A stretch of 64,000 bases of DNA from Lathyrus oleraceus (taxonomy: Eukaryota; Streptophyta; Magnoliopsida; Fabales; Fabaceae). The translations under genes were made by a program, and so were the position numbers. Numbering within the stretch: position 1 is the first letter of the stretch; each line of letters begins with the position of its first letter. The DNA lies in assembly GCF_024323335.1 (NCBI RefSeq), contig NC_066584.1, positions 270,297,618-270,361,617 of the forward strand, written 5' to 3'. This document shows positions 62,347 to 64,000 of the stretch, piece by piece. A model generated the notes under the pieces. It worked only from the letters and a program-made list of their open reading frames with translations, was not told the origin of the DNA and ran no database searches.

Positions 62347-63677
62347 GTGACATTTTCAGACACCGGCATTAAATCACATGATTTCCTGGATATTCTTGTG
62401 TAACTGTATTATGTTTCAGACTGTGTTTTAAATATGAATATGATAGTGGAGCGAACTGTATTTGTCATATGGGCTTTCTTGATCTTTCAATGAAAATAAC
62501 ATTTATAAAGTAGAACATGACACTGAATATTAGAATATGAATAATATTCTATTTTGTTTTTCTTTTCATCGGCACATTTCTTAAAGATCATGTCAACAGA
62601 GGATTGTTTTGTAGTATGTTGATCCTCCAATTCAACCAATGCTATTTAAGTAGGAGGCACAGCACAACAATTCTAACCGACAATTGGAAGGTCAGTGGTT
62701 GAAGAATTCTTGAATTCAGAGAATGACAAGTCTGATTATGAATGGTAATTTTTGATTAATTGCAACTTTAATTCCTAATGATTTAGCTATATGAGTACAT
62801 TCATTCCATAGATCTTCTAAATCAATTGTTTTTGATACCAACGAGGCCCTAAGCTCTCAGGAGGGAGAACTGCAAGCAATTAGGATGAGAAGATATACAT
62901 ATTTGCTAGCAGAACATGTCCCACATCGTGTGGGTTTTATTTATTTTGAACGTATACTTACAACACTGAATATAAACTCGAAGTTTAAAGAGATGTGCTT
63001 CAAGCCCAACAATTTGTTTTTAAAATATGTACTAATTAATTTTCATATAGATTTTTAAAAAAACCTAATTATAAAATATTAAATAATAATTTATTTATAA
63101 AATGACTTGGATAATGAAAAATAAATAAATATCATTCCACATCATCAAAACATCCACAAGTATTAATTTTTTTTTACATCAAAATTAAGGATGGAGATTA
63201 AAACCGGTTAAAAATAAAACATGAGGATTGATTTTGTGAGTAAGGAATATAATAGGGAGATTTTTTTCCTTGTTACTCTCCAATTAAACCTGACACCCCC
63301 ATTGCATAAGAAAAGATAACATTGCCTTTGCAAAATTATTTCACTCATTTTCAAAATTTACAGGATTCAAGTGGAGTTTTAAAATTTTTGTGGCGATATT
63401 GGAAATTTCAAAACAATATGTTTTTTTACTCTAAAAGACAAAAATTCTGGAGTTTTGTATCAGAATTTTCAAAATTTATGATATTAATTCTATCAATTTT
63501 ATCGGCAATTTTAAAATTTTCAGTAAAATTCCATTTGATTATTTGGTAGTTATAAACATCTGATCTTTTTATCGTAAATTTTGAAATTTCCGATATGGAT
63601 AAAAAATTTGTTTTTTTACCGGAAATTCTAAAATTTTCGATAGTTGTATTTTTAAAAATTTGTCTCCTTCTTTTGTA
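62347..63677. other. 3' side of AARE and AT-rich intergenic DNA
   Basis: The AARE 3' untranslated region should occupy the first few hundred bases; no clear polyadenylation signal stands out. At 62921-62935 there is a small palindrome (CCCACATCGTGTGGG). From about 63340 to 63660 a degenerate repeat recurs with TTTTGAAATTTCCGATA / ATCGGCAATTTTAAAATTTTC words in both orientations. No gene was found. Confidence 0.5.
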
Positions 63678-64000
63678 GTAGAATATAGAGTTAGAAACAA
63701 CACTATTGCAAACATATCTATCGATAGAGCGACATACCAAACTAGGGCTGCTGAGACTGAGTCTTCTCGAATACAGGTTGGACGAGTGGTTCCAACTGGT
63801 TCACACTGGAAACGGTTAGCTGAGCAGGGTGGGTTCTGCGCACCTCGTAGCACTCGACGCCCACAAGTACGATCAGTTGAGCAGTCCAGAGATGAGGTGG
63901 CAGATGAGATTGTTGTTGGAGAGGTTGTTGAGGAGGTTGCCAGAGAGGTTGGTGGGGAGGTTGCTGGAGCTAGAGAGGTTGTTGGGGTGTTTACTAAGGA
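63678..64000 (+). other. Open frame running off the right edge, unidentified
   Basis: The frame is open from before 63678 to the end. From about 63727 it reads TYQTRAAETESS, then a basic part (STRRPQVRSVEQSRDE), then a valine/glutamate-rich low-complexity run built of (E)VV(G/E)E units. GC content jumps compared with the AT-rich sequence before it, which supports coding or recently arrived DNA. No start codon can be assigned. The basic and then acidic, repetitive N-terminal tail resembles plant mobile-domain (transposon-derived) proteins, but the diagnostic part would lie outside the window. Confidence 0.3.

Noticed and set aside
1..64000. A previously undescribed multi-gene system such as a defence island or biosynthetic cluster
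   Set aside because: All coding signal outside AARE and the right-edge frame belongs to retroelements with recognisable gag, protease, RT, RNase H, integrase or Ogre ORF1 domains.

Overview
The window is nuclear DNA of a higher plant. It is almost certainly a legume of the pea/vetch tribe (Fabeae), because it holds very large Ogre-type Ty3/gypsy retrotransposons with an extra ORF upstream of gag and a spliced intron, and a legume-type MITE in a host intron. No bacterial or organellar gene organisation is present.

About 53 kb on the left is a stack of nested retrotransposons that can be peeled apart from their target-site duplications (TSDs). The oldest layer is a decayed Ty1/copia element on the minus strand (about 1-1463 and 48128-53062). 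A 22-kb-class Ogre element (A, minus strand, 1464-48122, TSD ATATG) lies in its reverse transcriptase. Ogre A's 5' LTR was hit by a second, 15.1-kb Ogre-like element (B, plus strand, 29187-44315, TSD CTCTT). Its 3' untranslated region was hit by a chromovirus of Tekay/Del type (C, minus strand, 7263-15999, TSD GAAAC). A 661-bp Mutator-like MITE (TSD AACCTCACC, 9 bp) sits in Ogre A's protease. LTR divergence falls in the order the nesting demands: about 3% in A (sampled), about 1% in B, and two differences in 2099 bp in C. A truncated LTR related to C (D, 50317-52135) interrupts the copia gag region and is flanked by a 215-bp direct duplication.

Elements A and B share a predicted phase-2 GT-AG intron between protease and reverse transcriptase, and splicing joins the two reading frames in both. 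A is dead: three stops in ORF1, a frameshift and stops in gag/pro, and four stops in RT-INT. B has an open ORF1 and an open 1152-residue RT/RNase H/integrase frame, but two stops in gag-pro. C has one stop in an otherwise continuous gag-pol with chromodomain.

The right end (54963-62346, plus strand) carries the only host gene: a complete 17-exon acylamino-acid-releasing enzyme (AARE, peptidase family S9). The spliced frame predicts 770 residues with an intact Ser-Asp-His triad. Intron 2 holds a degenerate MITE and intron 11 a small TRIM retrotransposon. The last few hundred bases hold the start of an unidentified open frame that runs off the window.

I saw no CRISPR, tRNA, rRNA or gene-cluster signals, and no coherent new multi-gene system. 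The most unusual points are the conserved Ogre intron, the Ogre ORF1 of unknown function, palindrome arrays inside the C and D LTRs, a covarying pair of hairpins in the B LTR, and the 215-bp duplication around LTR D.
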